Numbered from the stretch's first letter, positions 10,139-22,538 are shown. The stretch is DNA of 64,000 nucleotides from Kiloniella spongiae (GCF_001026905.1 NZ_LAQL01000004.1:62001-126000); one strand, 5' to 3'. A program made the numbers and translations. Notes: generated by a model from the sequence alone, not told the origin.

Positions 10139-11536
10139 CTAGAAGTGAATTGCCCGACCATAGGCATCCAGTACAGATTCATGCATCATTTCTGACAAGG
10201 TTGGATGCGGGAAGACAGTATGCATAAGCTCTTCTTCCGTTGTCTCAAGCCCCATCGCGACGACAAAACCCTGAATAAGTTCAGTAACTTCTGCACCAAT
10301 CATATGTGCCCCGAGCAATTCACCGGTCTTGGCGTCAAAGATTGTTTTGACCAGACCTTCTGCCTCACCAAGTGCAATGGCCTTTCCGTTACCGGCAAAG
10401 GGGAAGCGACCTATTTTAACGTCACGACCTTCTGCTTTGGCAGTCTGCTCATTCAAACCAACAGATGCAATCTGCGGATGACAATAGGTACAACCGGGAA
10501 TCTTGGACTTATCAATCGGATGTGCAGACAGGCCTGCAATCTTTTCTATACAGACAACACCTTCGTGTTCAGCCTTGTGCGCCAGCATTGGTGGACCAGC
10601 CACATCACCGATCGCATAAACACCCGGTACATTGGTCCGTGAGAACTCATCCGTAACAATACAGCCACGATCGGTTTTAATACCCAAAGCTTCGAGGCCC
10701 AGGTTTTCAATATTACCAACAACACCGACAGCAGAAATCACACGATCAACAGTGATCTGCTCGGTCTTACCGTTTTTCTCTAGTGTTGCGGTGACCTGAT
10801 TAGATTTTTTATCCAGCTTGCTAACCTTGGTCCCTGTACGGAATTTCAATCCATGTTTACCCAACTGCTTTTGGGCAAGCTTTGAAATTTCATCATCTTC
10901 CACAGGCAAAATTTTATCAAAAATTTCAACCACGGTAACATCAGCGCCAAGCGTACTGTAAAAGTCAGCAAACTCGATGCCGATAGCACCAGATCCAACA
11001 ACCAGCAATGATTTAGGCATCGTATCAGGACGCAAAGCTTCGCGATACGTCCAAACAAGCTTACCATCAGGCTCTAATCCCGGAAGGGTTCGGGCACGAG
11101 CACCCGTTGCAATGATAATATTTTTGGCTGTTAAAGTCGTTTTTTTCTTATCTTCGCCCTCAACGGTCATTTTACCAACAGCCGTTAAGGTACCTGTACC
11201 GTCAAAAACCGTTACCTTGTTCTTCTTAAGTAGGTGACCAACACCGCCGTTAAGCTGTTTGGAAACACCTTTGGAGCGTTCTACTATTTTCTCCAAATCA
11301 AAACTGACGTTTGACGCGGACAAACCATAGTCTTCCGCATGTTTCATGTTTCGATAAATCTCTGCAGAACGCAGTAGTGCCTTGGTTGGAATACATCCCC
11401 AGTTCAGACAAATCCCGCCAAGATGATCTTTTTCTACCACTGCCGTCTTCAGACCAAGTTGTGCTGAACGGATCGCTGTCACATACCCGCCAGGACCGCC
11501 ACCAAGAACGATAACGTCAAAGTTTGTATCACTCAT
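10139..11536 (-). CDS. lpdA: Dihydrolipoyl dehydrogenase (E3) of pyruvate dehydrogenase
   Basis: 465 residues of FAD-dependent disulfide oxidoreductase that re-oxidises dihydrolipoamide with NAD+. The FAD dinucleotide motif VIVLGGGPGGYV, the redox disulfide in GGICLNWGCIPTKALL, the NAD motif VVGSGAIGIEFADFY and YAIGDVAGPPMLAHKAEHEG are all present. The C-terminal His-Glu pair is in HTVFPHPTLSEMMHE. A strong AAGGGG ribosome site precedes the ATG. As last gene of pdhABC-lpdA it is most likely the PDH E3, although E3 may be shared with other 2-oxoacid dehydrogenases. Confidence 0.96.
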   Translation of the reverse strand: MSDTNFDVIVLGGGPGGYVTAIRSAQLGLKTAVVEKDHLGGICLNWGCIPTKALLRSAEIYRNMKHAEDYGLSASNVSFDLEKIVERSKGVSKQLNGGVGHLLKKNKVTVFDGTGTLTAVGKMTVEGEDKKKTTLTAKNIIIATGARARTLPGLEPDGKLVWTYREALRPDTMPKSLLVVGSGAIGIEFADFYSTLGADVTVVEIFDKILPVEDDEISKLAQKQLGKHGLKFRTGTKVSKLDKKSNQVTATLEKNGKTEQITVDRVISAVGVVGNIENLGLEALGIKTDRGCIVTDEFSRTNVPGVYAIGDVAGPPMLAHKAEHEGVVCIEKIAGLSAHPIDKSKIPGCTYCHPQIASVGLNEQTAKAEGRDVKIGRFPFAGNGKAIALGEAEGLVKTIFDAKTGELLGAHMIGAEVTELIQGFVVAMGLETTEEELMHTVFPHPTLSEMMHESVLDAYGRAIHF

Positions 11537-11548
11537 AGTTTCATCCCC

Positions 11549-12835
11549 TTAGAGAAGCATGGAGAGAGGTTCTTGGATCAGCGCTTTGAAGGCTGCCATA
11601 TACTCAGCACCAACTGCGCCATCTACGACACGGTGATCGACAGATAGTGTACAGGTCATCACTGTCGCAATTGCCAAGGCACCGTCTTTAACGACAGGAC
11701 GCTGCTCACCAGCACCAACAGCAAGGATACATCCCTGTGGCGGATTGATGATGGCAGAGAAATCTTTAATGCCAAACATACCAAGGTTAGAGATCGAGAA
11801 GGTCCCTCCCTGATATTCTTCTGGCTTCAGTTTGCCATCACGTGCACGCCCAGCCAGATCCTTCATTTCTTCAGAAATAACACCAAGACCTTTGTTTTGA
11901 GCAGCCTTAATAATTGGCGTAATCAGGCCTGTCGGCGTTGCAACGGCCACAGAGATATCGGCATTTTTATAGCTAAGAATACCCTCATCACTGAATGATG
12001 CATTCGCCGCAGGTACTTTTTTCAAAGCCAGAGCCGCAGCACGAATAACAAAGTCATTCACGGAAATTTTCACATCACCACTTGCATTCAACTCTTTGCG
12101 GAATGCGAGCAACTTGTCCATTTCACAATCGACAGAAAGATAGAAGTGTGGAACTGTCTGCTTGGACTCGCTCAAACGGTTGGCAATCACACGACGTATA
12201 GAACTCAATGGTTCCAGATCGTATTCCATACCCAGCATATCTGCGAGTTCGCGCGCATTTGGTCCTGATGCAGCAGATGTTTCAGTTGAAGCGCCCGCCT
12301 TACCAACACCCTGCTCCAGAGCTGACAAGATATCAGCCTTTACAATGCGCCCATGAGGCCCAGACCCTTTAAGGGCAGAAAGATCAAGACTTTCCTGAGA
12401 AGCCATCCGTCTAGCAAGCGGGCTCGCAAAAATACGGTCACCACTAGCAGAAACAGATGCTGGTGCAGATGATGACGCTTTATCTGCGACGGGTGCAGCC
12501 GGTGCTGCTTCTTCTTTTTTCGGCTCAGCTGGTGCAGGTGCAACAGACACTTCAGTTTCAGTAGAAACATTCTCTAGCGCGCTGGCATCTTCGTCTTCTT
12601 CCAGCAAGACAGCAATCGTCTGATTGACAGCTACACCTTCGGTTCCACCAGGAACGAGGATCTTGGCAATTGTACCTTCATCAACCGCCTCAACTTCCAT
12701 CGTGGCTTTATCAGTTTCAATCTCCGCAAGAACATCGCCGGAATTAACTGAATCACCTTCATTTACCAGCCAACGGGATAATGTACCTTCTGTCATCGTA
12801 GGAGACAGGGCGGGCATAAGAATATTTATAGGCAT
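11549..12835 (-). CDS. pdhC: Pyruvate dehydrogenase E2, dihydrolipoamide acetyltransferase
   Basis: 428 residues: one lipoyl domain (1-78, lipoyl-lysine K43 in [11 protein letters not shown]), an Ala/Pro-rich linker, a peripheral subunit-binding domain (about 135-170, FASPLARRMASQESLDLSAL), and the catalytic acetyltransferase domain ending in CTLSVDHRVVDGAVGAEYM with the active-site histidine and aspartate. It transfers acetyl groups to CoA and forms the PDH core. GGGGAG lies before the ATG and 12 nt separate it from lpdA. The single lipoyl domain is typical of alphaproteobacterial E2, in which E1 beta carries another. Confidence 0.97.
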   Translation of the reverse strand: MPINILMPALSPTMTEGTLSRWLVNEGDSVNSGDVLAEIETDKATMEVEAVDEGTIAKILVPGGTEGVAVNQTIAVLLEEDEDASALENVSTETEVSVAPAPAEPKKEEAAPAAPVADKASSSAPASVSASGDRIFASPLARRMASQESLDLSALKGSGPHGRIVKADILSALEQGVGKAGASTETSAASGPNARELADMLGMEYDLEPLSSIRRVIANRLSESKQTVPHFYLSVDCEMDKLLAFRKELNASGDVKISVNDFVIRAAALALKKVPAANASFSDEGILSYKNADISVAVATPTGLITPIIKAAQNKGLGVISEEMKDLAGRARDGKLKPEEYQGGTFSISNLGMFGIKDFSAIINPPQGCILAVGAGEQRPVVKDGALAIATVMTCTLSVDHRVVDGAVGAEYMAAFKALIQEPLSMLL

Positions 12836-12856
12836 CGTATTTCTCCCCTGCTCTGC

Positions 12857-14245
12857 TTATGAGCGATAGCAGACTTCTTTGGCCGAAGTAATAATGTGAG
12901 AACTCTGTGGTAGTGCAAGTTGTTCAAGATTCGCGGCATAAGGTAGCGGAACGTCAACACCAGCCACACGCTGAACAGGAGCATCGAGATAATCAAATGC
13001 CTGTTCCATAACCATTGCCGAAATTTCAGATCCAACACCCGAGAAAGCCCAGCCTTCTTCAACAGTAACCAAACGGTTGGTCTTACGTACAGAATTAAGA
13101 ATGGTTTCCGTATCCAGCGGGCGGATTGTTCTCAAATCGATAACTTCTGCAGAAATGCCTTCTTTAGCCAATTCTTCAGCCGCTTCCAAAGCTTTTCCAA
13201 CCATAATAGAGAAAGTTACGATAGTGACATCTGTACCCGGACGAACAACCTTGGCTTTACCGATTGGAACAGTCCAGTCGTCCGTATCCGGTACATCAAA
13301 GCTCTGCCCATACAAAAGCTCGTTTTCCAAGAAGATTACAGGGTTCGGATCACGAATAGCAGACTTAAGCAGTCCCTTGGCATCAGCCGCAGAATAAGGA
13401 GACACAACTTTGAGTCCCGGGCAATGCGCATACCAGCTTGCATAACACTGCGAGTGCTGAGCACCAACACGGGATGCCGCACCGTTAGGTCCACGGAAAA
13501 CAATCGGACTACTAACCTGACCACCAGACATGTAACGTGTTTTTGCTGCAGAGTTAATTATGTGATCAATCGCCTGCATCGCAAAGTTGAAGGTCATAAA
13601 CTCAACAATTGGGTTTAGACCGTAAAACGCAGCACCAACGCCCAGACCAGCAAAACCATGTTCTGTAATTGGTGTATCAATGACACGCTTGGCACCAAAC
13701 TCGTCAAGCAGCCCCTGACTGATCTTGTACGCTCCTTGGTACTGAGCGACTTCTTCGCCCATCAGGAATACTTTTTCATTGCGACGCATCTCTTCGGCCA
13801 TTGCATCGCGCAAAGCTTCGCGAACTGTTGTACTGATTACAGGACCGTCCCATTCGCTCTCTGGCGCAATAGATTCAGCTTTTGGCGCTTCTGGTGCAGC
13901 CACATTGGTTGTCTCAGATGAAACTGTAGCAGGTTGCGCATCAGTTTGGACAGCAGGCGTAAGTGCCGCAGCAGAATAGTTACTTAAGTCCGCATCGCTT
14001 TCCCCCTCTTCCAGAAGAAGAGCGATTGGGGTGTTCACAGCAACATTATCCGTATCGCTTGCAACAAGGATCTTCCCAAGTACCCCGTCATCAACGGCCT
14101 CAACTTCCATCGTTGCTTTATCTGTTTCGATTTCGGCCAGAATATCACCTGCTGATACACTGTCGCCTTCATTTTTCATCCAACGCGCAAGTTTCCCTTC
14201 TGTCATTGTAGGGGAAAGCGCAGGCATAAGAATTTCTATTGGCAT
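12857..14245 (-). CDS. pdhB: Pyruvate dehydrogenase E1 beta subunit with N-terminal lipoyl domain
   Basis: 462 residues, about 130 longer than a plain E1 beta. Residues 1-78 form a lipoyl domain nearly matching that of the E2 ([20 protein letters not shown]..., lysine K43 in [11 protein letters not shown]). An Ala/Thr/Glu linker follows, then the transketolase-like E1 beta from about residue 138 ([20 protein letters not shown]). [36 protein letters not shown] and [19 protein letters not shown] are recognisable. A lipoyl-bearing E1 beta is a known alphaproteobacterial trait. Strong CCGGAG ribosome site. Confidence 0.97.
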   Translation of the reverse strand: MPIEILMPALSPTMTEGKLARWMKNEGDSVSAGDILAEIETDKATMEVEAVDDGVLGKILVASDTDNVAVNTPIALLLEEGESDADLSNYSAAALTPAVQTDAQPATVSSETTNVAAPEAPKAESIAPESEWDGPVISTTVREALRDAMAEEMRRNEKVFLMGEEVAQYQGAYKISQGLLDEFGAKRVIDTPITEHGFAGLGVGAAFYGLNPIVEFMTFNFAMQAIDHIINSAAKTRYMSGGQVSSPIVFRGPNGAASRVGAQHSQCYASWYAHCPGLKVVSPYSAADAKGLLKSAIRDPNPVIFLENELLYGQSFDVPDTDDWTVPIGKAKVVRPGTDVTIVTFSIMVGKALEAAEELAKEGISAEVIDLRTIRPLDTETILNSVRKTNRLVTVEEGWAFSGVGSEISAMVMEQAFDYLDAPVQRVAGVDVPLPYAANLEQLALPQSSHIITSAKEVCYRS

Positions 14246-14272
14246 ATTTTCTTCTCCGGAATGACGGACAGC

Positions 14273-15310
14273 TTACGCGTCTGCGTACACATCGGTGTAA
14301 AGTTCAGAAGGATCTGGCTCGGGACTAGACTGTGCGAATTCAGCAGATTTGGAAACAATCGCTTTAACGTCCTTATCGATTTGTTTCATGCCCGCTTCGT
14401 CAATCACATTCTTTTTATCCATAACCGCACGCAGACGTTCGATAGGATCACGTTCTTCACGCACCTTTTGAACTTCTTCTTTTGAACGGTATTTGGCTGG
14501 ATCAGACATGGAATGACCGCGATAGCGATAGGTCATCATCTCCATGATGTATGGTCCCTTACCACTTCTGGCATGCTCTACAGCAATCTTGGCGGCTTCG
14601 CGCACAGCGACAACGTCCATACCATCAACTTGCATACCCGGAATTCCATAAGCACTACCACGATGATAAAGCTCTGTGCTATTCGCAGAAGAACGTTCTG
14701 TTGACGTTCCCATACCATAACGGTTGTTCTCAATGACATAAACAACAGGCAGATCCCAGAGAGAGGCCATGTTGAATGATTCGTAAACCTGCCCCTGGTT
14801 CAACGCACCATCACCGAGATAGGCGACGTTTACGGCATTTTCATCCAGATATTTATGAGCAAAGGCGATGCCTGTTCCGATTGGAACCTGAGCACCAACG
14901 ATACCATGTCCGCCGTAGAAGCCTTTTTCTTCGCTGAACATGTGCATGGAACCACCTTTACCTTTGGAATATCCACCGATACGCCCGGTAAGTTCAGCCA
15001 TCACCCCATCAGGATCCATACCACAAGCCAACATGTGTCCATGGTCGCGATACGATGTCAGAATCGTATCACGATCTTCTAACACAGATTGAATGCCAAC
15101 AACGACAGCTTCCTGCCCGATGTAAAGGTGGCAAAACCCACCAATCAAGCCCATGCCATACAATTGCCCGGCCTTTTCTTCAAAGCGGCGGATCAAAAGC
15201 ATTTCACGATAAAAATCAAGGATCATTTCGTTGTTAACGTCGGATGGAAGCGCAGAAGAGGCTGTCCGTTTCTTAGGGGCCCGTTTGGTGGGCGTTTTTT
15301 TTGTCGCCAT
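14273..15310 (-). CDS. pdhA: Pyruvate dehydrogenase E1 alpha subunit
   Basis: 345 residues from the ATG at 15310 (MATKKTPTKRAPKKRT). An in-frame GTG at 15343 would add 11 residues, but no ribosome site precedes it. The ThDP-binding motif GDGALNQGQVYESFNMASLWDLPVVYVIENN (GDG ... NN), YRDHGHMLACGMDP and the phospho-loop-like TYRYRGHSMSDPAKYRSKEE are intact. With E1 beta it decarboxylates pyruvate and acetylates the lipoyl groups. The lysine-rich N terminus is usual. It is the first gene of pdhABC-lpdA, so the promoter should lie in 15344-15501, which holds the TGC-rich motif listed separately. Confidence 0.96.
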   Translation of the reverse strand: MATKKTPTKRAPKKRTASSALPSDVNNEMILDFYREMLLIRRFEEKAGQLYGMGLIGGFCHLYIGQEAVVVGIQSVLEDRDTILTSYRDHGHMLACGMDPDGVMAELTGRIGGYSKGKGGSMHMFSEEKGFYGGHGIVGAQVPIGTGIAFAHKYLDENAVNVAYLGDGALNQGQVYESFNMASLWDLPVVYVIENNRYGMGTSTERSSANSTELYHRGSAYGIPGMQVDGMDVVAVREAAKIAVEHARSGKGPYIMEMMTYRYRGHSMSDPAKYRSKEEVQKVREERDPIERLRAVMDKKNVIDEAGMKQIDKDVKAIVSKSAEFAQSSPEPDPSELYTDVYADA

Positions 15311-15469
15311 GCGAGGTTTCCCGTTCAAGTTAGTGTTACGCACTAAGGGGGGGGTTTATGTCTCGCACTTAAAATAAGGGAAAAGTAATTTTATTACAAT
15401 AGTTTTTATATTGTTGATTTATAATGATTTTTATCAAATTAACTACAAATAAGTTAATTACACAAAATA

Positions 15470-15484
15470 TGCTGCATTGCACAA
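15470..15484 (-). promoter_or_regulatory. TGC-rich PhaR-like operator upstream of pdhA
   Basis: The minus strand reads TTGTGCAATGCAGCA. Within it TGCAATGCAGCA fits the degenerate pattern TGCRNYGCASMA, which I recall for PhaR/PhbF carbon-storage regulators. The plus strand overlaps with a second match, TGCATTGCACAA. It lies in the AT-rich gap between pdhA and ftsB, about 160 nt before the pdhA start. A similar element flanks the gltA promoter. The assignment to PhaR is an inference from memory of the motif. Confidence 0.5.
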
Positions 15485-15501
15485 TATTTAGTTAATTTCA
15501 T

Positions 15502-15816
15502 CTAGCGTTTCTGGATGATCAAATATTCGTTTTCACGACCATAATTAAGAACATCCCGCGCCCGCTCTTCCAAAAGATCCGGATCAAGATTATCTGGTCG
15601 CAAAAGAGCAACTCTGGACTCTAGTTCCTGACGCTCACTTTGAATGCTAAACATTTCAGTTTGTTTGGCTTGGAGATTTTGCGTTAGATGAATCCACGCC
15701 CAAACTCCGCGATCCCCCTCGATGGTGTGATACGCGAAATAAGCCACCAGTGACGCCCCCAAAACCTGCGGGATCACGACACGGGATCGTTTATGGATCT
15801 CTCTAAATAAAGACAT
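15502..15816 (-). CDS. ftsB: Septum formation initiator FtsB/DivIC-family protein
   Basis: 104 residues with an N-terminal membrane segment (VLGASLVAYFAYHTIEG, about 18-35), then a coiled coil (LTQNLQAKQTEMFSIQSERQ) and the C-terminal RVALLRPDNLDPDLLEERAR motif typical of alphaproteobacterial FtsB. FtsB acts with FtsL and FtsQ in the divisome to activate septal peptidoglycan synthesis. In many alphaproteobacteria it lies directly between eno and pdhA. Here the pdhA neighbour is kept, but two plus-strand genes separate it from eno. Confidence 0.9.
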   Translation of the reverse strand: MSLFREIHKRSRVVIPQVLGASLVAYFAYHTIEGDRGVWAWIHLTQNLQAKQTEMFSIQSERQELESRVALLRPDNLDPDLLEERARDVLNYGRENEYLIIQKR

Positions 15817-15924
15817 TTACTCTAAATCAATTTTCTTTGCATGCAGCGAAGGTAATCTAACAGATAAAATAGATATTGGGAATAAACAAAGCATTAATGC
15901 TCAATACTGGATTCAAAAATACAA

Positions 15925-15953
15925 TTGACATACGTTATGTTATAACATTACAT
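15925..15953 (+). promoter_or_regulatory. Promoter with Zur-like operator for the zinc islet
   Basis: A consensus -35 TTGACA (15925-15930) is followed after 17 nt by a -10-like TTACAT (15948-15953). Between and over them lies the near-palindrome GTTATGTTATAACATTAC (15934-15951, 16 of 18 positions symmetric, core TGTTATAACA). This is the form of rhizobial Zur boxes as I remember them. An operator covering the spacer and -10 would block RNA polymerase when zinc is replete. The downstream genes (ZigA-type GTPase, periplasmic protein) fit Zur control. The zur gene itself is not in the window. Confidence 0.75.
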
Positions 15954-15983
15954 ACCCTAACAATTTGATTGAAAGTGATAATT

Positions 15984-17183
15984 ATGAGCAAACTAAGTGT
16001 AACAGTTCTCTCTGGTTTTCTTGGGGCTGGCAAAACAACCCTTTTAAACCAAATTCTAAACAATACCGAACTCGAAAGAGTTGCAGTTATCGTGAATGAC
16101 ATGAGCGAAGTGAATATCGACGCTAATGCTCTTCAATATAAAAATTCATCCCTCTCTCAAACGGATGAAAACCTTGTTGAAATGACAAACGGTTGCATTT
16201 GTTGCACATTAAGAGAAGACTTACTCCTAGAAGTTAGTAACCTGGCAAATTCCAATAAATTCGACCACTTAATTATCGAATCATCTGGAATTTCAGAACC
16301 CCTTCCCGTTGCAAGTACTTTTGAGTTCAGAGACAAAAATGGCTTTAGCCTTTCAGATGTGACCACTCTAGACAACATGGTGACGGTTATTGACGCAGGA
16401 AATTTATTAAATGACTTCTCCTCTAGTGACTTACTATGTGATACCGGAGAATCACTCGGTCCAGAAGACAAACGCTCTCTCGTGAATTTGCATGTCGATC
16501 AGATTGAATTCTCTAGTACGATTATTCTAAACAAAACTGATCTGGCATCGGAAGAAACATTAAAAGAAGTCAGAAAAGTAATTAAGGCCTTAAATCCTGA
16601 TGCAACAGTTTTTGAGACAGAACAAGCAAAAGTACCTCTAACAGAACTTCTTAACACCAATCGCTTTAGCTTCGAAAAAGCCCATGAACACCCCTTTTGG
16701 GCAAAAGAACTTTATGGATACGAAAACCACGTTCCTGAAACAGAAGAATATGATATCCAGAGTTTTGTTTATAGGTCAAAAAAACCGTTCATCCCTGAAA
16801 AAATTACACACTTTTTTAACCAAAAACAAAACGGTGTTCTCAGATCCAAAGGACACTTTTGGTTATCAACTCGACCTGATCAGGTCGGCGAAATGTCCCA
16901 GGCGGGAAAATATACGACCACGGAATTGATTGGTAAATGGTGGTCGTCTGTTCCAAAAAATAGATGGCCGGATGACGATGAATTCATGACCCAAATCAAA
17001 AAAAATTGGGATCCATCATTTGGAGATCGTCGGAACGAAATCGTTTTCATTGGTTCTCAAATGAATAAGGAAGAAATAATTAATCGCTTGGATGACTGTC
17101 TTGCCAAAGAAGAAGGGTTTCTTCCTGAAATTTGGCAATCACAACACAAAGATTGCTTCAATCACTGGGCACAACAAGCCTGA
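15984..17183 (+). CDS. CobW/COG0523 (ZigA-type) zinc metallochaperone GTPase
   Basis: 399 residues from the ATG at 15984; a TTG five codons earlier is in frame but less likely. The P-loop is [13 protein letters not shown] (about residues 10-22). The COG0523 metal site CxCC is present as [12 protein letters not shown], then ESSGISEP and the guanine-binding LNKTDL. The C-terminal domain (about 255-395) has a [10 protein letters not shown] motif. COG0523 GTPases deliver metal to client enzymes, and those under Zur act in zinc starvation. Base composition looks more AT-rich than the PDH and eno genes around it. The metal is inferred from the upstream Zur-like box; cobalt or nitrile-hydratase chaperones share the family. 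Confidence 0.85.
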   Translation: MSKLSVTVLSGFLGAGKTTLLNQILNNTELERVAVIVNDMSEVNIDANALQYKNSSLSQTDENLVEMTNGCICCTLREDLLLEVSNLANSNKFDHLIIESSGISEPLPVASTFEFRDKNGFSLSDVTTLDNMVTVIDAGNLLNDFSSSDLLCDTGESLGPEDKRSLVNLHVDQIEFSSTIILNKTDLASEETLKEVRKVIKALNPDATVFETEQAKVPLTELLNTNRFSFEKAHEHPFWAKELYGYENHVPETEEYDIQSFVYRSKKPFIPEKITHFFNQKQNGVLRSKGHFWLSTRPDQVGEMSQAGKYTTTELIGKWWSSVPKNRWPDDDEFMTQIKKNWDPSFGDRRNEIVFIGSQMNKEEIINRLDDCLAKEEGFLPEIWQSQHKDCFNHWAQQA

Positions 17184-17220
17184 TTATAATAACATCCATC
17201 AAATAAAGATATTGATTATA

Positions 17221-17937
17221 ATGATAAAAATCCTCCCTGCTCTATTACTCACCCTACTCCCCACAGCCAGTTTTGCGCATGGCATCTGGATTACTGACCG
17301 CTTTGGTGAACCGTCCATTATTTATGGCCACGGAGCTTCCGATGATGCCTATCAGACAGAAAAACTGAAATCAGTACAAATACACATGCCAGACGGCACA
17401 GTTAGTAAAGGAGAAACGCGCGAAACAGATAGCTATATCAAGCTAAAAATTCCACAGAAAACACAAGCCGTAACAGCTACTTTTGACAATGGTTACTGGA
17501 CAAAAGATGCTAAAGGGAAATGGCACAACCTAAAGAAATCACATGTAGAAAACCCTGTTTCAGCAGGACATTACTTTAAGTACACAACCCACATTCCTGC
17601 TGGTGCCATAGCTTTAGAAAAACCTCTCGGCCTTCCACTAGAGATTTACCCTTTGCAAAACCCGCACAATTTTGAACAGGGAGACAAGCTCTCTCTTAGG
17701 GTTCTTCTGAATAATAAACCCGCTGAAGGCTTGGAGGTGATTGCCGATTACATCAATGACGAAGCGGCTGAAAAATTGATCACAGACAAAAATGGTGAAG
17801 TAACAATCACAATAAAAAACCAAGAACTTAACGTGATCGCCGTTTCGACAACCAAAGAATTGGAAGACAAAACTGATGCAGATAAAGAGGGTTACTTCTC
17901 TACCCTTTCATTTGCCCTAGAACATAAACACCATTAA
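17221..17937 (+). CDS. DUF4198-type periplasmic protein, probable metal-uptake accessory
   Basis: 238 residues from the ATG at 17221; longer in-frame extensions into the preceding gene lack support. A signal peptide MIKILPALLLTLLPTASFAHG is cleaved probably after FA, leaving AHGIWITDRFG at the mature N terminus, where a histidine could bind metal. The body (SIIYGHGASDD, VQIHMPDG, FDNGYWTKDAKGKWHN) and a C-terminal carboxypeptidase-regulatory-like beta domain (about 140-235) resemble COG5266/DUF4198 periplasmic components linked to cobalt/nickel transport. It ends in EHKHH. It lies 37 nt after the ZigA-type gene and probably shares its Zur-like promoter. Exact function unknown. Confidence 0.7.
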   Translation: MIKILPALLLTLLPTASFAHGIWITDRFGEPSIIYGHGASDDAYQTEKLKSVQIHMPDGTVSKGETRETDSYIKLKIPQKTQAVTATFDNGYWTKDAKGKWHNLKKSHVENPVSAGHYFKYTTHIPAGAIALEKPLGLPLEIYPLQNPHNFEQGDKLSLRVLLNNKPAEGLEVIADYINDEAAEKLITDKNGEVTITIKNQELNVIAVSTTKELEDKTDADKEGYFSTLSFALEHKHH

Positions 17938-17983
17938 ATCCGTTGCCCTGATAGTATTAATCAGATCAAACGCCACAACATAA

Positions 17984-18017
17984 AACAAGGGCCTCGATTA
18001 ATTCCGAGGCCCTTGTT
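17984..18017. terminator. Bidirectional terminator between the zinc islet and eno
   Basis: A 13-bp perfect inverted repeat (AACAAGGGCCTCG / CGAGGCCCTTGTT) with an 8-nt loop is followed by T-rich sequence on both strands. It stands between two convergent genes and should end both the DUF4198 message (plus) and the eno message (minus). Confidence 0.88.
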
Positions 18018-18073
18018 GATCTTTTATGTGAAACGGTTCCGAATAAATTCCAGCCCCGCTTTTAATATATTAT

Positions 18074-19357
<1,284 letters not shown>

Positions 19358-19411
19358 CTATCTCCGTTAAGAAAGTTGAGGCGCAAAGAGGGGCAGGCCT
19401 CGGTATCATAA

Positions 19412-20275
19412 TTAAGCAATAGACACAGGATGTGCTTTTGCCAGTTTATCGAACTCAACCAGAAGCGAAAGAAGCTCTGGAAGTTCTTGCACCCGGATCA
19501 TGTTTGGCCCATCACAAGGGGCGTTATCAGGATCCTGATGGGTTTCCATAAAGAGGCCAGCCACGCCAACAGACACCGCTGCACGGGCCAATACAGAAAT
19601 AAATTCTCTCTGGCCGCCAGACGTTGCGCCCTGACCACCAGGTTGCGCTACTGAATGTGTGGCATCAAATACAACGGGGCAGCCTGTTCCCATAGCCATT
19701 ATTGGCAAAGAACGCATATCGGATACCAGCGTATTATATCCAAATGATGCCCCTCGCTCACATACCATCACCTTATCATTGCCTGATTCGATAATTTTCT
19801 GCGAGACGTTTGCCATATCCCAAGGGGCCAGAAACTGTCCTTTTTTAACATTAATTGCCCGCCCTGTCTTTGCGGCTGCAATCAATAGATCAGTCTGACG
19901 ACACAAGAAGGCCGGAATTTGCAAGACATCAACAACTTTTGCAACAGGCTCACATTGATGTGCGGCATGAACATCAGTAATAACCGGACATCCAAATTTG
20001 GATTTAATTTCCTCAAAGACTGACAAAGCTTCATCCATGCCAATCCCCCGAGAAGAGCTAAGGCTAGTACGGTTCGCTTTATCAAAAGAAGATTTGTAAA
20101 TCAGGGGAATAGAAAGCTTTTCACAAGCCTTGGTTAAAGCTTCGGCCATTTCCAGTGCATGTGCTCTGCCTTCCATTTGACAGGGACCTGCAATCAATAC
20201 GAACGGTAAATCATTACCAAAAGTAACATTACCAACTTTTACGTGTCGTGATTGAAGGTCTGCGTGCACTGCCAT
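19412..20275 (-). CDS. kdsA: 3-deoxy-8-phosphooctulonate (KDO-8-P) synthase
   Basis: 287 residues. It condenses arabinose-5-phosphate with PEP for the lipid A core sugar Kdo. [39 protein letters not shown] and [15 protein letters not shown] are visible, as are [52 protein letters not shown] and [17 protein letters not shown]. Presence of Kdo synthesis confirms a Gram-negative envelope. An asparagine rather than cysteine precedes the VKKGQ loop (INVKKG), which suggests the metal-independent class. Located between pyrG and eno, as in many alphaproteobacteria. Confidence 0.97.
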   Translation of the reverse strand: MAVHADLQSRHVKVGNVTFGNDLPFVLIAGPCQMEGRAHALEMAEALTKACEKLSIPLIYKSSFDKANRTSLSSSRGIGMDEALSVFEEIKSKFGCPVITDVHAAHQCEPVAKVVDVLQIPAFLCRQTDLLIAAAKTGRAINVKKGQFLAPWDMANVSQKIIESGNDKVMVCERGASFGYNTLVSDMRSLPIMAMGTGCPVVFDATHSVAQPGGQGATSGGQREFISVLARAAVSVGVAGLFMETHQDPDNAPCDGPNMIRVQELPELLSLLVEFDKLAKAHPVSIA

Positions 20276-20334
20276 AAAAATAACTTCCTATTCTACCCTA
20301 TAAATTTACACCGCCTGGTTATTAACCCAAAGAC

Positions 20335-21978
<1,644 letters not shown>

Positions 21979-21990
21979 TTAATTCAGTTT

Positions 21991-22020
21991 CAACAAAACC
22001 GGGACCCTATTGGTCCCGGT
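21991..22020 (-). terminator. Terminator downstream of secG
   Basis: A 9-bp perfect stem ACCGGGACC / GGTCCCGGT with a 5-nt loop, followed on the minus strand by TTTTG. It lies between the secG stop and the pyrG start, so the pyrG-kdsA-eno transcription probably starts separately or by read-through. Confidence 0.75.
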
Positions 22021-22053
22021 CAATGATAGTACGTAACGGAAATAATCCGAAAC

Positions 22054-22389
22054 TTATTCTGAAACCGGAGGAGCAACGGGTTGCTCAGTCTCGGTTTGAA
22101 TTGCAGGAACAGTAATATCATCTGTGATAGAACGTGTTGTACGCCCTGTATCTGCAAGGATTGTCAGCAACAAACTAGAAGCGATAAAAGCTGCGGCCAA
22201 GAATGCAGTTGTACGGGTCAGCAGGTTTGCAGTGCTTTGCCCGGTGAGGAAACCACCAAAGCCGCCTGAACCACCACCGGAACCGCTTCCTCCCATTCCA
22301 AGAGCACCGCCTTCGCTTTTTTGCACAAGGACGACACCAATAAGGGACAAAGTAATCAACAAATGAATGACCAAAAGGACGTTGTTCAT
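22054..22389 (-). CDS. secG: SecG, preprotein translocase subunit
   Basis: 111 residues with two membrane helices (about 3-20 and 55-76). The SecG hallmark is VVLVQKSEGGALGMGG followed by a glycine-rich SGSGGGSGGFGGF stretch and RTTAFLAAAFIASSLLL. SecG assists SecYE in protein export at the inner membrane. The C-terminal tail (VPAIQTETEQPVAPPVSE) is acidic and variable. tpiA lies upstream on the same strand, the common tpiA-secG pairing. Confidence 0.95.
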   Translation of the reverse strand: MNNVLLVIHLLITLSLIGVVLVQKSEGGALGMGGSGSGGGSGGFGGFLTGQSTANLLTRTTAFLAAAFIASSLLLTILADTGRTTRSITDDITVPAIQTETEQPVAPPVSE

Positions 22390-22538
22390 CGTTAGTAGTC
22401 TCTCAAACTTTCCGGGATATACTATCCCTATTCAACACTAAACCACACACCCTAAATCTAACCCAGAGTGTGTAGTTGTTATGCGCCTATTCAAAACTTA
22501 ACAGGCTATTTAGCCTTTTCAGATCGATATGACCAGTG

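Noticed and set aside
22501-22516. Terminator after tpiA (AGGCT/AGCCT repeat)
   Set aside because: The stem is only five base pairs and lacks a T tract on the minus strand.
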